A stretch of DNA of 64,000 nucleotides. Origin: JAHRAW01 sp965212085. GTDB lineage: Bacteria; Pseudomonadota; Gammaproteobacteria; Arenicellales; Poriferihabitantaceae. Within the stretch, counting starts at the first letter, position 1. Each line of letters opens with the position of its first letter. The notes under the pieces were generated by a model. It ran no database searches. It saw only the letters and a program-made list of their open reading frames with translations, and had not been told where the DNA came from. Of this stretch, positions 7,825 through 16,841 are shown piece by piece. The DNA is taken from the NCBI GenBank assembly GCA_965212085.1, contig OZ243042.1, positions 2,480,001 through 2,544,000 of the forward strand, read 5' to 3'. Position numbers and translations under genes: made by a program.

Positions 7825-8865
7825 TCAATAGCCGTGCGCAAAAATATCGCCGAGCACTTCCATTTCCTCGAGGGCGCGGCCGCAGCCCCTGGCGACGCAG
7901 GTCATCGGGTCGTCAATGACCACCACCGGCAGGCCGGTGTCCTGCATCAAGCGGCGGTCAATGTCGCGCAGCAGCGCGCCGCCGCCGGCGATGACCATGC
8001 CCTTGTCGCCGATGTCGGCGCTCAGTTCCGGCGGGGTGTTCTCCAACGCCCGGCGCACCGCGTGTACGATTTGCTCCAGGGAATCGTTGATGGCGGCGTA
8101 GATCTCCTCGCTGGTGATTACCAGGCTGCGGGACATTCCTTCGGAGATGTCGCGGCCCTTGATCTCGGTTTCCATATGTTCGGATTCCGACCACGCGGTG
8201 GCGATGGTCTGCTTGATGCGCTCGGCGGTGGCCTCGCCGATGAGCACGCTGTGCCGCCGCCGCACGTAGTTGATGATGGCTTCGTCGAAGGAATTGCCGG
8301 CGATGCGCAGGGAACTGGAATAGACCATACCGCCGAGGGACAGGATACCCACCTCGGTGGTGCCGCCGCCGATGTCCACCACCATGGAGCCGGTGGGTTC
8401 GGCCACCGGCAGGTTGGCGCCGATGGCCACCGCCATGGGTTCTTCAATGAGATACACCTCCCGCGCGCCGGCGCTGGTGGCCGAATCGCCGATCGCGCGG
8501 CGCTCGACCTGGGTGGAGCCGCAGGGTACGCAGATGATGATTCGCGGGCTGGAAAAAAGCCGGTTTTCCTGGACCTTGCGGATGAAATACTTGAGCATGT
8601 CCTCGGTGATGTTGAAGTCGGCGATGACGCCGTCCTTCATCGGGCGGATGGCCTCGATGGTGCCCGGCGTGCGCCCGAGCATGCGCTTGGCGTCCTGCCC
8701 CACGGCCAGCACGCGCTTGCCGCGTCCAGGGGCGCCGCTCTTGATGGCGACCACCGACGGCTCGTTGAGGATGATGCCCTTGTGCCTGACGTAGATGAGC
8801 GTGTTGGCGGTGCCGAGGTCAATGGCGAGGTCGTTGGAAAAGAAGCCGGCGAGGCGTTTTAGCAT
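7825..8865 (-). CDS. mreB: Rod-shape-determining actin homologue MreB
   Basis: A 346-residue actin-fold ATPase that organises wall synthesis along the cell cylinder. The phosphate-1 loop is in NDLAIDLGTANTLIY at the N-terminus, phosphate-2 is VVDIGGGTTEVGI near residue 165, and the adenosine motif is MVIAGGGALLRDID near residue 290. The ATG at 8865 (MLKRLAGFFSNDLAID) matches the universal MreB start. The frame is open 20 codons further upstream, but nothing there resembles the family. Confidence 0.97.
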   Translation of the reverse strand: MLKRLAGFFSNDLAIDLGTANTLIYVRHKGIILNEPSVVAIKSGAPGRGKRVLAVGQDAKRMLGRTPGTIEAIRPMKDGVIADFNITEDMLKYFIRKVQENRLFSSPRIIICVPCGSTQVERRAIGDSATSAGAREVYLIEEPMAVAIGANLPVAEPTGSMVVDIGGGTTEVGILSLGGMVYSSSLRIAGNSFDEAIINYVRRRHSVLIGEATAERIKQTIATAWSESEHMETEIKGRDISEGMSRSLVITSEEIYAAINDSLEQIVHAVRRALENTPPELSADIGDKGMVIAGGGALLRDIDRRLMQDTGLPVVVIDDPMTCVARGCGRALEEMEVLGDIFAHGY

Positions 8866-9063
8866 GGTTGGTTTTCCTTGATTTTCCGGGTGGGAGGGCT
8901 GGCCGGGCGGCACAAACCGCCACAAGTAAAAAGCGCCGGTACTTTACCAATGCCGGCGGCACTATTCAAGCCGGGTATTCCTGTGGTAAGTTGCGGGGTT
9001 TCCATGGCCGCATGGCCGGCAGCGGCCAATGTCGGCTTCGCGTCCGCTTCTAAGTCGTTTTTC

Positions 9064-9375
9064 ATGTCCATCACCAGCGAACAAATCACCCACATCGCCC
9101 GCCTCGCCCGCCTCGGCACCGATGCCGCTGAAGCCGAGTTCTACGCCGGGCAGTTGTCCCGCATCCTGGAACTGGTGGAGCAGATGAACCGCATAGACAC
9201 CGGCGATATTGCGCCGATGTCCCACCCCAACGAGGCCGCCCTGGGGCTGCGGCTACGCGACGACCACGCCGACGGGCTTGAAGGACCGGACGGGAAAGCC
9301 CGGCGCGAAGAATACCAGCGCATCGCCCCGGCCACCGAGCAGGGCTTGTACCTGACGCCCAGGGTTGTCGAATAG
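9064..9375 (+). CDS. gatC: Asp/Glu-tRNA amidotransferase subunit C
   Basis: A 103-residue GatC, the small scaffolding subunit that wraps GatA and GatB. Family signatures are IAQ-like HIARLARL at residues 10-17, LSRILELVEQMNRIDT, and the C-terminal LR-D--DG / GLYLTPRVVE block. The start at 9064 gives the normal length. An open frame extends upstream into the divergent mreB promoter region without family similarity. It begins the gatCAB operon, divergent from mreB. Confidence 0.92.
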   Translation: MSITSEQITHIARLARLGTDAAEAEFYAGQLSRILELVEQMNRIDTGDIAPMSHPNEAALGLRLRDDHADGLEGPDGKARREEYQRIAPATEQGLYLTPRVVE

Positions 9376-9438
9376 GCCGCCAACCGGACCCAAGGATTCC
9401 GCGGCTGATACTTTCGGCGGCTCCGTCGAGATGAGTGG

Positions 9439-10932
9439 ATGAGCGAACCGCTGCACCAAAAAACCATCGCCGCCCACGCCCGCGCTCTGGGCGGGCGGGA
9501 ATACTCCTGCGTTGAACTGACCCGGCATTTTCTGGAGCGCATCGAGATGGAGACGGAGACGGCGGCGGCGGTGGCGAACCTCAACGCCTTCATCACCGTG
9601 ACCGCCGAGCGCGCCCTTGAGCAAGCGCAGCGCGCGGACCGGCAAATCGCCGCCGGCACCGGCGACCTCCTGACCGGCATCCCGCTGGCGCACAAAGACT
9701 TGTTCTGCACCCGTGGCGTACTGACCAGTTGCGGCTCAAAAATCCTCGAAAACTTCATCTCCCCCTACGACGCCACCGCGGTCGCCAACCTCGAACGCCA
9801 CGGCGCGGTAACCCTGGGGAAAACCAACATGGACGAGTTCGCCATGGGCTCCTCCAACGAGACCAGTTACTACGGCCCGGTTCGCAATCCCTGGAACCCG
9901 GACAAGGTTCCGGGGGGCAGCTCCGGCGGTTCGGCGGCGGCGGTGGCGGCGCGGCTGGCGGCGGTCGGCACCGGCACCGATACCGGCGGCTCCATTCGCC
10001 AGCCCGCGGCCTTCTGCGGTTTGACCGGCATCAAGCCGAGTTACGGCCGGGTTTCGCGCTACGGCATGGTCGCCTTCGCCTCCTCCCTCGACCAGGGCGG
10101 CGTTTTGGCCCGCAGTGCCGAGGACGCCGCCATCGTGTTGCAAGCGATGAGCGGCTTTGACCCCAGGGACGCGACTTCCCTCGACGCGCCCGTGCCGGAC
10201 TACCCGGCCCTGCTCGACGGCTCCATCGCCGGCAAGACCATCGGCCTGCCCAAGGAGTTTTTCGGGCAAGGCGTGGATGACGGCGTGGCCCGCGTGGTGG
10301 AGGAAGCCCTCGCGCAGTTGCGGGCGCTGGGCGCGAAAACCGTGGAGGTGGAACTGCCCAACAGCGAGGCCGGGATTCCCTGCTACTACGTCCTGGCCCC
10401 CGCCGAAGCGTCGTCCAACCTGGCGCGCTTTGACGGAATTCGCTACGGCCACCGTGCCGCCGCCACCGGCTACGCCGACCTGAGCGGCCTGTATGAAAAA
10501 ACCCGGTCCGAGGGGTTCGGCGCCGAGGTCAAGCGCCGCATCATGATCGGCACCTACGTGCTTTCATCGGGCTACTACGACGCCTACTACCTCAAGGCCC
10601 AGAAACTGCGCCGGATGATCGCCGATGACTTCAAGGCGGCCTTCGAAAAATGCGACCTGATCGCCGGGCCTACCACCCCGGAAACCGCGTTCGCGCTGGG
10701 CGCAAAAACCACCGACCCGGTGGCCATGTACCTCAACGACATTTTCACCAACGCGGTCAACCTCGCCGGACTCCCGGCGCTGTCCATTCCGGCGGGATTC
10801 GACGCCGGTGGCCTGCCCGTGGGGCTGCAACTCATCGGGCGCTACCTAGACGAAGCCGCCCTGCTCAACGCCGCCCACCAGTACCAGCGCGAAACCGATT
10901 GGCACCTGCAAACCCCGGAGGGCTGGCAATGA
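9439..10932 (+). CDS. gatA: Asp/Glu-tRNA amidotransferase subunit A
   Basis: A 497-residue amidase-signature enzyme. It releases ammonia from glutamine so that GatB can convert Glu-tRNA(Gln) or Asp-tRNA(Asn) to the cognate aminoacyl-tRNA. The Ser-cisSer-Lys triad is visible: Lys86 in IPLAHKD, Ser161 in PGGSSGGS and Ser185 in DTGGSIRQP. Length is standard. The TGA stop overlaps the gatB start as ATGA. Confidence 0.97.
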   Translation: MSEPLHQKTIAAHARALGGREYSCVELTRHFLERIEMETETAAAVANLNAFITVTAERALEQAQRADRQIAAGTGDLLTGIPLAHKDLFCTRGVLTSCGSKILENFISPYDATAVANLERHGAVTLGKTNMDEFAMGSSNETSYYGPVRNPWNPDKVPGGSSGGSAAAVAARLAAVGTGTDTGGSIRQPAAFCGLTGIKPSYGRVSRYGMVAFASSLDQGGVLARSAEDAAIVLQAMSGFDPRDATSLDAPVPDYPALLDGSIAGKTIGLPKEFFGQGVDDGVARVVEEALAQLRALGAKTVEVELPNSEAGIPCYYVLAPAEASSNLARFDGIRYGHRAAATGYADLSGLYEKTRSEGFGAEVKRRIMIGTYVLSSGYYDAYYLKAQKLRRMIADDFKAAFEKCDLIAGPTTPETAFALGAKTTDPVAMYLNDIFTNAVNLAGLPALSIPAGFDAGGLPVGLQLIGRYLDEAALLNAAHQYQRETDWHLQTPEGWQ

Positions 10933-12419
10933 ACGGCAACGCGCCGGCAACAGAGCAGGCAACCAAGTGGCAGCCGGTGATCGGCCTTGAGGTGCACGTG
11001 CAACTCAAAACCCGCAGCAAGATTTTCTCCGCCGCCGCCACCGCCTACGGCGCCGAAGCCAACACCCAGGCCTGCGACTTCAGCATCGCCCTGCCCGGAA
11101 CGCTGCCGGTGATGAACATCGAGGCGGCGCGCCTGGCGGTGCGCTTCGGCCTCGCCATCAACGCGCAAATCAACCGCCGCTCGGTGTTCGCCCGCAAGCA
11201 CTACTTCTACCCCGACCTGCCCAAGGGCTACCAGATCAGCCAGTACGAGTTCCCCATCGTCGGCGCCGGCAGCGTGGAAATCATCACCGGCCACGGCCCG
11301 AAAATAATCGGCATCACCCGCGCACACCTCGAAGAAGACGCCGGCAAGTCCCTGCACGAAGACTTCCACGGCATGACCGGCATTGACCTGAACCGCGCCG
11401 GCACGCCGCTACTGGAGATCGTGTCGGAACCGGACCTGGCCTCCGCCGCCGAGGCGGTAACCTACCTGCGGAAAATGCATACCCTGGTGCGCTACCTCGG
11501 CATCTCCGACGGCAATTTGCAGGAAGGCTCCTTTCGCTGCGACGCCAACGTTTCGGTGAAACCCGCCGGGCGGCGGCAACCGGGCACCCGCACCGAACTC
11601 AAAAACATCAACTCCTTCCGCTTCGTGGAAAAGGCCATTGAATACGAAATCCGGCGGCAGATCGAAGTGCTGGAAGACGGCGGGCGCGTCGTTCAGGAAA
11701 CGCGATTGTACGATGAAGGCCGCGACGAAACCCGGCCCATGCGCTCCAAGGAGGAAGCCCACGACTACCGCTATTTCCCCGACCCGGATTTGCCGGAGAT
11801 GGTGCTGGATGATGCGTTCATCGAAGCGGTGCGCGCCACCCTGCCCGAACTGCCCGAGGCGCGCAAAGCCCGCTTGCAAACCGAACTCGGTTTATCGGAA
11901 AACGACGCCGCCCAGCTGACGGTTGATCGCGAAGTCGCCGACTACTTCGAAGCGGTCAATGCGCGCACCGACGCCGACCCCAAAACCGCCGCCAACTGGA
12001 TCCTCGGCGACCTCGGCGGCGCCCTCAACAAACACGATTTAACCATCACCGAATCCCCCGTGGACAGCGCGCAACTGGCGCTGCTCCTGACCCGCATCGC
12101 CGACCGCACCATCTCCGGCAAAATCGCCAAGGAGGTATTCGAGGCATTGTGGCAGGCGGGCGGCGGCGAAGTGGACGCCATCATCCGCGACCGGGGCCTG
12201 CAACAAATCACCGACAGCGCGGAAATCGAAGCCGTCATTGACGCCATCATCGCCGGCCACCCGCAGCAGATCAAACAATACCGCGAAGGCCGGCAAAAAG
12301 TGTTCGGCTTTTTCGTCGGCCAGGTGATGAAAGAAACCGCCGGCAAGGCCAATCCGGCGCAAGTCAACGACTTGCTGCGCGAAAAACTCGCCGCGAATTC
12401 CGGCGATGCGTTCGACTAA
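10929..12419 (+). CDS. gatB: Asp/Glu-tRNA amidotransferase subunit B
   Basis: A 496-residue kinase-type subunit that phosphorylates the tRNA-bound acyl group and transfers ammonia. Conserved blocks are VIGLEVHVQLKTRSKIFS, CPV-like ALPGTLPVMN, HYFYPDLPKGYQISQYE, RAHLEEDAGKS and the YRYFPDPDLP motif. The C-terminal tRNA-binding YqeY-like tail (INDLLREKL type, QVNDLLREKL) is intact. The start at 10929 overlaps gatA by ATGA. A tRNA gene follows 37 bp downstream. Confidence 0.97.
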   Translation: MNGNAPATEQATKWQPVIGLEVHVQLKTRSKIFSAAATAYGAEANTQACDFSIALPGTLPVMNIEAARLAVRFGLAINAQINRRSVFARKHYFYPDLPKGYQISQYEFPIVGAGSVEIITGHGPKIIGITRAHLEEDAGKSLHEDFHGMTGIDLNRAGTPLLEIVSEPDLASAAEAVTYLRKMHTLVRYLGISDGNLQEGSFRCDANVSVKPAGRRQPGTRTELKNINSFRFVEKAIEYEIRRQIEVLEDGGRVVQETRLYDEGRDETRPMRSKEEAHDYRYFPDPDLPEMVLDDAFIEAVRATLPELPEARKARLQTELGLSENDAAQLTVDREVADYFEAVNARTDADPKTAANWILGDLGGALNKHDLTITESPVDSAQLALLLTRIADRTISGKIAKEVFEALWQAGGGEVDAIIRDRGLQQITDSAEIEAVIDAIIAGHPQQIKQYREGRQKVFGFFVGQVMKETAGKANPAQVNDLLREKLAANSGDAFD

Positions 12420-12456
12420 ACCACGGCGCAGTTTTGCGGTACAATGCCACCCGTGC

Positions 12457-12533
12457 GGGTCTGTAGCTCAGCCGGATAGAGTACCTGGCTTCGAACCAGG
12501 TGGTCGGGGGTTCGAGTCCCTCCAGGCCCGCCA
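12457..12533 (+). tRNA. tRNA-Arg (anticodon TCG)
   Basis: Full cloverleaf with encoded CCA. Acceptor strands are GGGTCTG (12457-12463) and CAGGCCC (12523-12529), discriminator G and CCA at 12531-12533. The anticodon stem is CCTGG/CCAGG at 12484-12500 with loop CTTCGAA, giving anticodon TCG (12491-12493). The T arm is GGGGG-TTCGAGT-CCCTC. It would decode CGA and possibly CGG. TACAAT at 12440-12445 could be its -10 element, but no good -35 is seen. It marks the left edge of the AT-rich island. Confidence 0.95.
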
Positions 12534-12535
12534 GT

Positions 12536-12973
12536 TTATTCTTGGTAGCGTTTGCTACCGGAACCACAGAACACTGCGCTTTTCAGTGGTGGAAGGTCCA
12601 ATAGTTTCGTCCGAAAGCGGTTGATTTTTTCTTCCCGGATTGAACAGTCCCGAAAGTGCGATTCTATTAATTCTGTCGCTTCATCAGCCTCTCTCTTTAG
12701 GTCGTTCTTTTGGTCGGTGTATCCTATCGACCCGCCCCACAAAAGTGCAATGGAAAACAAAATCACGGAAACCGGTCCCATGACGGGATGTTGGTCTTCG
12801 CTTTTGAAGATAATAAACCCGCCACCAAGGGTTAGAATTGCCGGAATTAGCGAGGCAACCACGGCTGGGGCCAAGCCGCTTCTGCCAACAAAGATACCGG
12901 TGACCAGGCCAAGAATTGAAAATCCAAATAAGACCAGTGTTACTGGTATCGTTTTTTGCAACGACATTTTCAA
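12536..12973 (-). CDS. Hypothetical membrane protein with C-terminal coiled/basic tail
   Basis: A 145-residue protein with three to four hydrophobic segments (IPVTLVLFGFSILGLVTGIF, VVASLIPAILTLGGGFIIF, MGPVSVILFSIALLWGGSI). A charged cytoplasmic tail follows, rich in Asp, Glu, Arg and Lys (TDQKNDLKREADEATELIES). I do not recognise the family. It ends three bases from the tRNA CCA, convergent with it, and shares the AT-rich composition and orientation of the polyene cluster. The start could also be the ATG two codons in. Confidence 0.55.
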   Translation of the reverse strand: MKMSLQKTIPVTLVLFGFSILGLVTGIFVGRSGLAPAVVASLIPAILTLGGGFIIFKSEDQHPVMGPVSVILFSIALLWGGSIGYTDQKNDLKREADEATELIESHFRDCSIREEKINRFRTKLLDLPPLKSAVFCGSGSKRYQE

Positions 12974-13013
12974 AACGAGACACCGCTTTTACGAGGCTTC
13001 ACAGGAAAAACAT

Positions 13014-13343
13014 TTAATCATTCACAAGGGGAAATGCTATTGATGGGGGTGTCCAGATTCCGCCCCCCCTCCACCAATTGGGTGGGAGTTGGAAATCACG
13101 TCGTTTTTTCTCCAGGGGCACATGCTCCGTAGTGAGTGCAACGACAATCTCTTTGAGTTTTGGGTCTACCAGGACTTCAGCGCAACCCCTCAATGATTCT
13201 CCTTCGGTGTTGATACACCCTATGAATGCAGCCTTTTGCTCTTCCAGATTCATTTCACCCTCAGCCGCCGTGCCCACCATCGGGGCACACAAAACAGTCC
13301 AAAAGAACAGGCTGGAGAACAGGTTAATCCACTTATTTCGCAT
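13014..13343 (-). CDS. Hypothetical small exported protein
   Basis: A 109-residue product with a clear Sec signal (positive MRNK, hydrophobic LFSSLFFWTVLCAPMV, likely cleavage near GTAA-EG). Two cysteines in the mature part (CINTEGESLRGC) could form a disulfide. No known domain is recognised. It has the orientation and base composition of the upstream polyene operon, but 177 bp separate it from the exporter gene, so it may be transcribed on its own. Confidence 0.5.
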   Translation of the reverse strand: MRNKWINLFSSLFFWTVLCAPMVGTAAEGEMNLEEQKAAFIGCINTEGESLRGCAEVLVDPKLKEIVVALTTEHVPLEKKRRDFQLPPNWWRGGGIWTPPSIAFPLVND

Positions 13344-13383
13344 TGTTGCCCCCGAAAAAATATATCATTGATTGAGCACCATA

Positions 13384-13512
13384 TCACGTCGAGTGCTTGA
13401 TTTCAAGCACCTGTATTAATTCGTTAATTTTCCCGTACCATACCACCATCCGATTCCCGACGGGTAGATTATCGGCCTCGAGCAGGTGGCCGATTTTCAC
13501 GGCTAAATCCAT
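13384..13512 (-). CDS. Possible small ORF, 42 residues (weak)
   Basis: The frame MDLAVKIGHLLEADNLPVGN… begins nine bases beyond the stop of the MMPL exporter and runs to 13384. The sequence looks protein-like (balanced composition, one plausible start) but matches nothing I recognise. It may be a short real gene, the tail of a lost gene, or chance. Its last codons contain the perfect inverted repeat GTGCTTG-ATTT-CAAGCAC (13393-13410). Confidence 0.25.
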   Translation of the reverse strand: MDLAVKIGHLLEADNLPVGNRMVVWYGKINELIQVLEIKHST

Positions 13513-13520
13513 GCGGATAG

Positions 13521-15806
13521 TCAAGTACGCCTGGGTTGCATAATCTGCACGGCAATCCATGCCACCGGGATGCCTACGGCAACGGGCAAGGCAAAAAATT
13601 GCACTGCCGGGGTGGTACTGAGAAAAAGAATCCAGAATGAAAGCGACGTGGTTAGCGCTGATGCAAATATAGCCAAAAATGTTGGCGCGGAGTGACCTCT
13701 GGATTCGCAAGTAAATATCACGTAATCTATTGACAACCCAAGCAAGGGAAACACCGCCGCCAAAGTAAACACAGTGATCGGCATACCGGCCCAAGCGACT
13801 GCTGTAATCCCGCTAACCGATGCCAGTATCGGTATTGCGATCAATTTGAATGCCTTGTTGTGGTATCGAAAATAGAGAACGATAAAAACCGCGCTGATAG
13901 CCAGCAACAAAGCCCAAACAAGGTTGTGTCGGAGTTTTTGAAAAGCCGATAATTGGCGTTCTGACAGTGAAATACGAGTGCATTCTGAAATGCGCGAACA
14001 AACCATATCCAGCTTGCTTGTCGTCTCACCCCGCACACGAATCATGGATGCACAGATTGAATCCTTGCACACCAGTACACGGTTGCGCTCAATTGATGCC
14101 CATGGTTGAGCCATTACCCAATTCAGGTTGTATTGCCCGTCGGCGCTGGATTGCCAATCCAACTGAGACACCTGAAGCGCTTCCAAATATTTCCTCAATA
14201 ATCCTGCATCCAGATTGCTCATAGCCTGTTTGAATAATAATTGGTTGTGGTACTGCCGAGTTTCGCTAATAACCAGCCGGCTCACCGCCTCTACCCGGAG
14301 AAGTTCGTTTTTTGCCAAAGGTTCAAGCAGAGCCGTCTCAGCCTCTATCAATGATTCAGCGGAGTCGGCTTTGATTAAGTAAAGGCCTTGTTGTCCTGTC
14401 ATGCCCGGCAAATCCCGCACTAGTCGATCGTCTTCAGCCAGTTGCCCCACCTGATGTCCGAGCCTGGCCGGACTGTCATCCGTATGATATTTAAACACCA
14501 ACCCGGCTACTGACACACACGCTATCACCAACACCAAACCTGCTGCAAATTTCCGCGGCAATGTACGGTACCGTATCCGGGATGGTTGACGAACACCGGC
14601 ACCGCCCGCCAACCGGGGAACAACAAACAATGCCAGTAACCAACTAACCAGCAGCACGCCACAAATAAAAACAGCTGAACGCGTTAGAACCGGAATGGAT
14701 GTGAACGTGATCGCCAACAAGCCGGTGATGGTGGTCAGGAAGCTCATATTGAGCCCCGGCAAAATAGTCTTGACGGCTGTGTTGCCACTCATGCCGGCTC
14801 GGATATGAATCCAGAAATGAAAGCTGAAATCAATGCAGATCCCGATAGCGGTGGTCGCCATGGTCAGGCCAATCAAATGGGGCAAGCCAATAGTCTCATG
14901 TGAAATCACCAAACCGCCCGCAATGGCCAGCAGAATTGCAGTCGTGGAAACTACCAACGCGCGAACAGACCGGGTAATGTAAAGAAAAAATCCCAGCGTT
15001 AAAATTCCGGCCAAAGACGCCATCCAGCGAATTTCCCGGGTAATCTGTTCCTTAGCCGCGGTTGCGTAAATCGGCCCTCCGGAAAGATAGAGTTTCACAT
15101 CAAATTCTTCGGACACGATATCTTTGGCATCAATAATCCATCGAACCGAATTGTTTGCTTGCTCGTTTCCGGGTTCTCCTTGAGCTAATTCCAGTAGAAT
15201 GAGATTAGTCGGAATCAGATGGTCCACCCGTAGATACAATCCATCGTATTGAAATCCGGAAACGTTCAACAATCTCTCTGTCAAAAATTCATCCAACGTT
15301 CCAAAAGGGTCGGTCACCGGATTGGTAATATTCGACGGCGGAAACCGGACAACTTGATTCATACGCCAATTCAATTGCGAGTCAGAAGATTCTTGCAAGC
15401 GGTGACGTGAACGCTCCCCGATCAGCCGGTCCTTGTACGCCAACATAGCTTGGACTCTTTCTGAAAATAAACTGTTTTCGGGGTTTTTTGCCTTCTTTGC
15501 CAAGATTATTTTTTGCGCTATTCCTTGATCAATAATATCTGTTAATCGGTCAGTTGCCGCATCTGTTTGTGTAATGCTCCGGCCTTGAATAACAATGACA
15601 ATCTGACTGTTAATCGCGGTTGTTATCCGTTCATCAATTTTTTTGATGAGCAACGAGTCTTTTGGTGTTGGCAGCAGTGCCGTAATATCGGATTCAAATA
15701 CCAGGTTATCAGTCTGGAGGAGCCAGCCAAACCGACCGACCACCGCCACCAATACTATGGCTCCTATCCATCCCAGCGTCCCGGATAGTGTCAAACCGTT
15801 ATTCAC
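13521..15806 (-). CDS. MMPL/RND-family exporter of the aryl-polyene cluster
   Basis: A 761-residue inner-membrane protein with two halves of the RND/MMPL fold. A first membrane helix (LGWIGAIVLVAVVGRFGWLL) is followed by a large periplasmic loop, a five-to-six helix bundle (residues ~255-400), then a second loop and bundle to the C-terminus. MMPL exporters are standard in aryl-polyene clusters and are thought to move the lipid-linked polyene toward the outer membrane. It overlaps the LolA-like gene by 8 bp, so the two are probably translated together. Confidence 0.85.
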   Translation of the reverse strand: MNNGLTLSGTLGWIGAIVLVAVVGRFGWLLQTDNLVFESDITALLPTPKDSLLIKKIDERITTAINSQIVIVIQGRSITQTDAATDRLTDIIDQGIAQKIILAKKAKNPENSLFSERVQAMLAYKDRLIGERSRHRLQESSDSQLNWRMNQVVRFPPSNITNPVTDPFGTLDEFLTERLLNVSGFQYDGLYLRVDHLIPTNLILLELAQGEPGNEQANNSVRWIIDAKDIVSEEFDVKLYLSGGPIYATAAKEQITREIRWMASLAGILTLGFFLYITRSVRALVVSTTAILLAIAGGLVISHETIGLPHLIGLTMATTAIGICIDFSFHFWIHIRAGMSGNTAVKTILPGLNMSFLTTITGLLAITFTSIPVLTRSAVFICGVLLVSWLLALFVVPRLAGGAGVRQPSRIRYRTLPRKFAAGLVLVIACVSVAGLVFKYHTDDSPARLGHQVGQLAEDDRLVRDLPGMTGQQGLYLIKADSAESLIEAETALLEPLAKNELLRVEAVSRLVISETRQYHNQLLFKQAMSNLDAGLLRKYLEALQVSQLDWQSSADGQYNLNWVMAQPWASIERNRVLVCKDSICASMIRVRGETTSKLDMVCSRISECTRISLSERQLSAFQKLRHNLVWALLLAISAVFIVLYFRYHNKAFKLIAIPILASVSGITAVAWAGMPITVFTLAAVFPLLGLSIDYVIFTCESRGHSAPTFLAIFASALTTSLSFWILFLSTTPAVQFFALPVAVGIPVAWIAVQIMQPRRT

Positions 15807-16383
15807 AAACTAGTCCAACAAGCTGTTTTTTTGGAAACAGGCGGATAACAATAGTACGTTTGTCCCGAGTTGTTATTCGAAGCGTATCCACCAATCCGCT
15901 GGTACCTGCTATTTCCGCTACCCGGATGATTTTTGCCATGCGCTTTCTTGGGGTAAGTAACATGCGAAACTGGTCAATGTTTCCGGCTAAATTTATTTCG
16001 AAATGGTTATCTAACAAAGATTTTTTCATGCTCATTATGGAAAATATCAGCCGGCCCAATGGACTATGGCGGGGGGATTTCTGTTCTATGCCATTAACAC
16101 TCTTGGTCTGTGTGCCGTCATTAAAAAAGTTGACGACATATTGATTTGGATGATTGAAATTTAATTCAATTCGTTTTTCGGGCTCAAAAGTAAATCTGCC
16201 AGATCCCATAATGTTGGCGCTTCCGTGTTTTGTGCATTGTATAAACCAACCGGACTTCGGGCCATTTTCCATAATCTCATCACGCAGTTGCGATATCGAC
16301 AGGGATTCAGCCACGGCAACAGTTTGCAGAACGATCAGCACTACTGCGCCATATCGGCATAATCTAATACTGGTTCTTTTCAT
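15799..16383 (-). CDS. LolA-like outer-membrane lipoprotein carrier protein
   Basis: A 194-residue protein with a Sec signal (LCRYGAVVLIVLQTVAVAES) and a LolA-type beta-sheet core. It contains GSGRFTFEPEKRIELNF and NQYVVNFFNDGTQTKSVNG, which resemble the family pattern F-Q…G--…P--F--. The cluster paralogue is distinct from housekeeping LolA and probably shuttles the hydrophobic polyene lipid across the periplasm. It overlaps the thioesterase gene by four bases. Confidence 0.8.
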   Translation of the reverse strand: MKRTSIRLCRYGAVVLIVLQTVAVAESLSISQLRDEIMENGPKSGWFIQCTKHGSANIMGSGRFTFEPEKRIELNFNHPNQYVVNFFNDGTQTKSVNGIEQKSPRHSPLGRLIFSIMSMKKSLLDNHFEINLAGNIDQFRMLLTPRKRMAKIIRVAEIAGTSGLVDTLRITTRDKRTIVIRLFPKKQLVGLVCE

Positions 16384-16841
16384 TTGAGTGGGCTACGGAG
16401 GTTTTGCCAAACTTCAATTTTTTCCTTCAATAAACCAGGGCAACCCAATGTCATTGACATTGTTTCCAGATGAAGTGGCACCTGTATGCTCTGACCCCGG
16501 GTCACCACACGCTGGGTAGCTTTATTAATTACCAAGTATTTGATCAGCAATCTCAGTTCCCATTCTACAATAATGGCAATAATTTCTATTTGTTCATTGT
16601 AGGTAACCGGAAGGATGAATCTGGAACGTATATCCACGATTGGCCAAGCGTAACCGGAAGCTTTCATTTGCGGGATATCATAGTCAATCGCTTGAAGAAC
16701 CGAGCATCTGGCAACCTCAAAATACTTGAAATAGTTTCCATGCCAAACCACGTCCATGGCATCGATATCGTGGAATGCCACTGATACATCCACCAAACTG
16801 ATTGGCAAACCATGATGTTTGGATAGTTCAGGATGTTCCAT
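16380..16841 (-). CDS. Hotdog-fold acyl-ACP/CoA thioesterase (4HBT type)
   Basis: A 153-residue hotdog enzyme. The 4HBT/YbgC signature DIDAMDVVWHGNYFKYFEVA lies near residue 25-44 and includes the catalytic aspartate region. It matches the cluster thioesterase (ApeK type) of known aryl-polyene systems, which may offload or edit acyl chains. The ATG at 16841 lies inside the 3' end of the acyltransferase gene. GTG codons three and two positions earlier are alternatives. Confidence 0.82.
   Translation of the reverse strand: MEHPELSKHHGLPISLVDVSVAFHDIDAMDVVWHGNYFKYFEVARCSVLQAIDYDIPQMKASGYAWPIVDIRSRFILPVTYNEQIEIIAIIVEWELRLLIKYLVINKATQRVVTRGQSIQVPLHLETMSMTLGCPGLLKEKIEVWQNLRSPLK

Noticed and set aside
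8866..8925. Longer MreB start
   Set aside because: The extra 20 codons (MWRFVPPGQPSHPENQ…) do not resemble MreB and lie in the divergent promoter region shared with gatC.
13384..13794. 136-residue frame overlapping the end of the exporter gene
   Set aside because: Most of it is the exporter coding sequence in another frame. Only the part beyond the exporter stop (13384-13512) is kept as a weak candidate.
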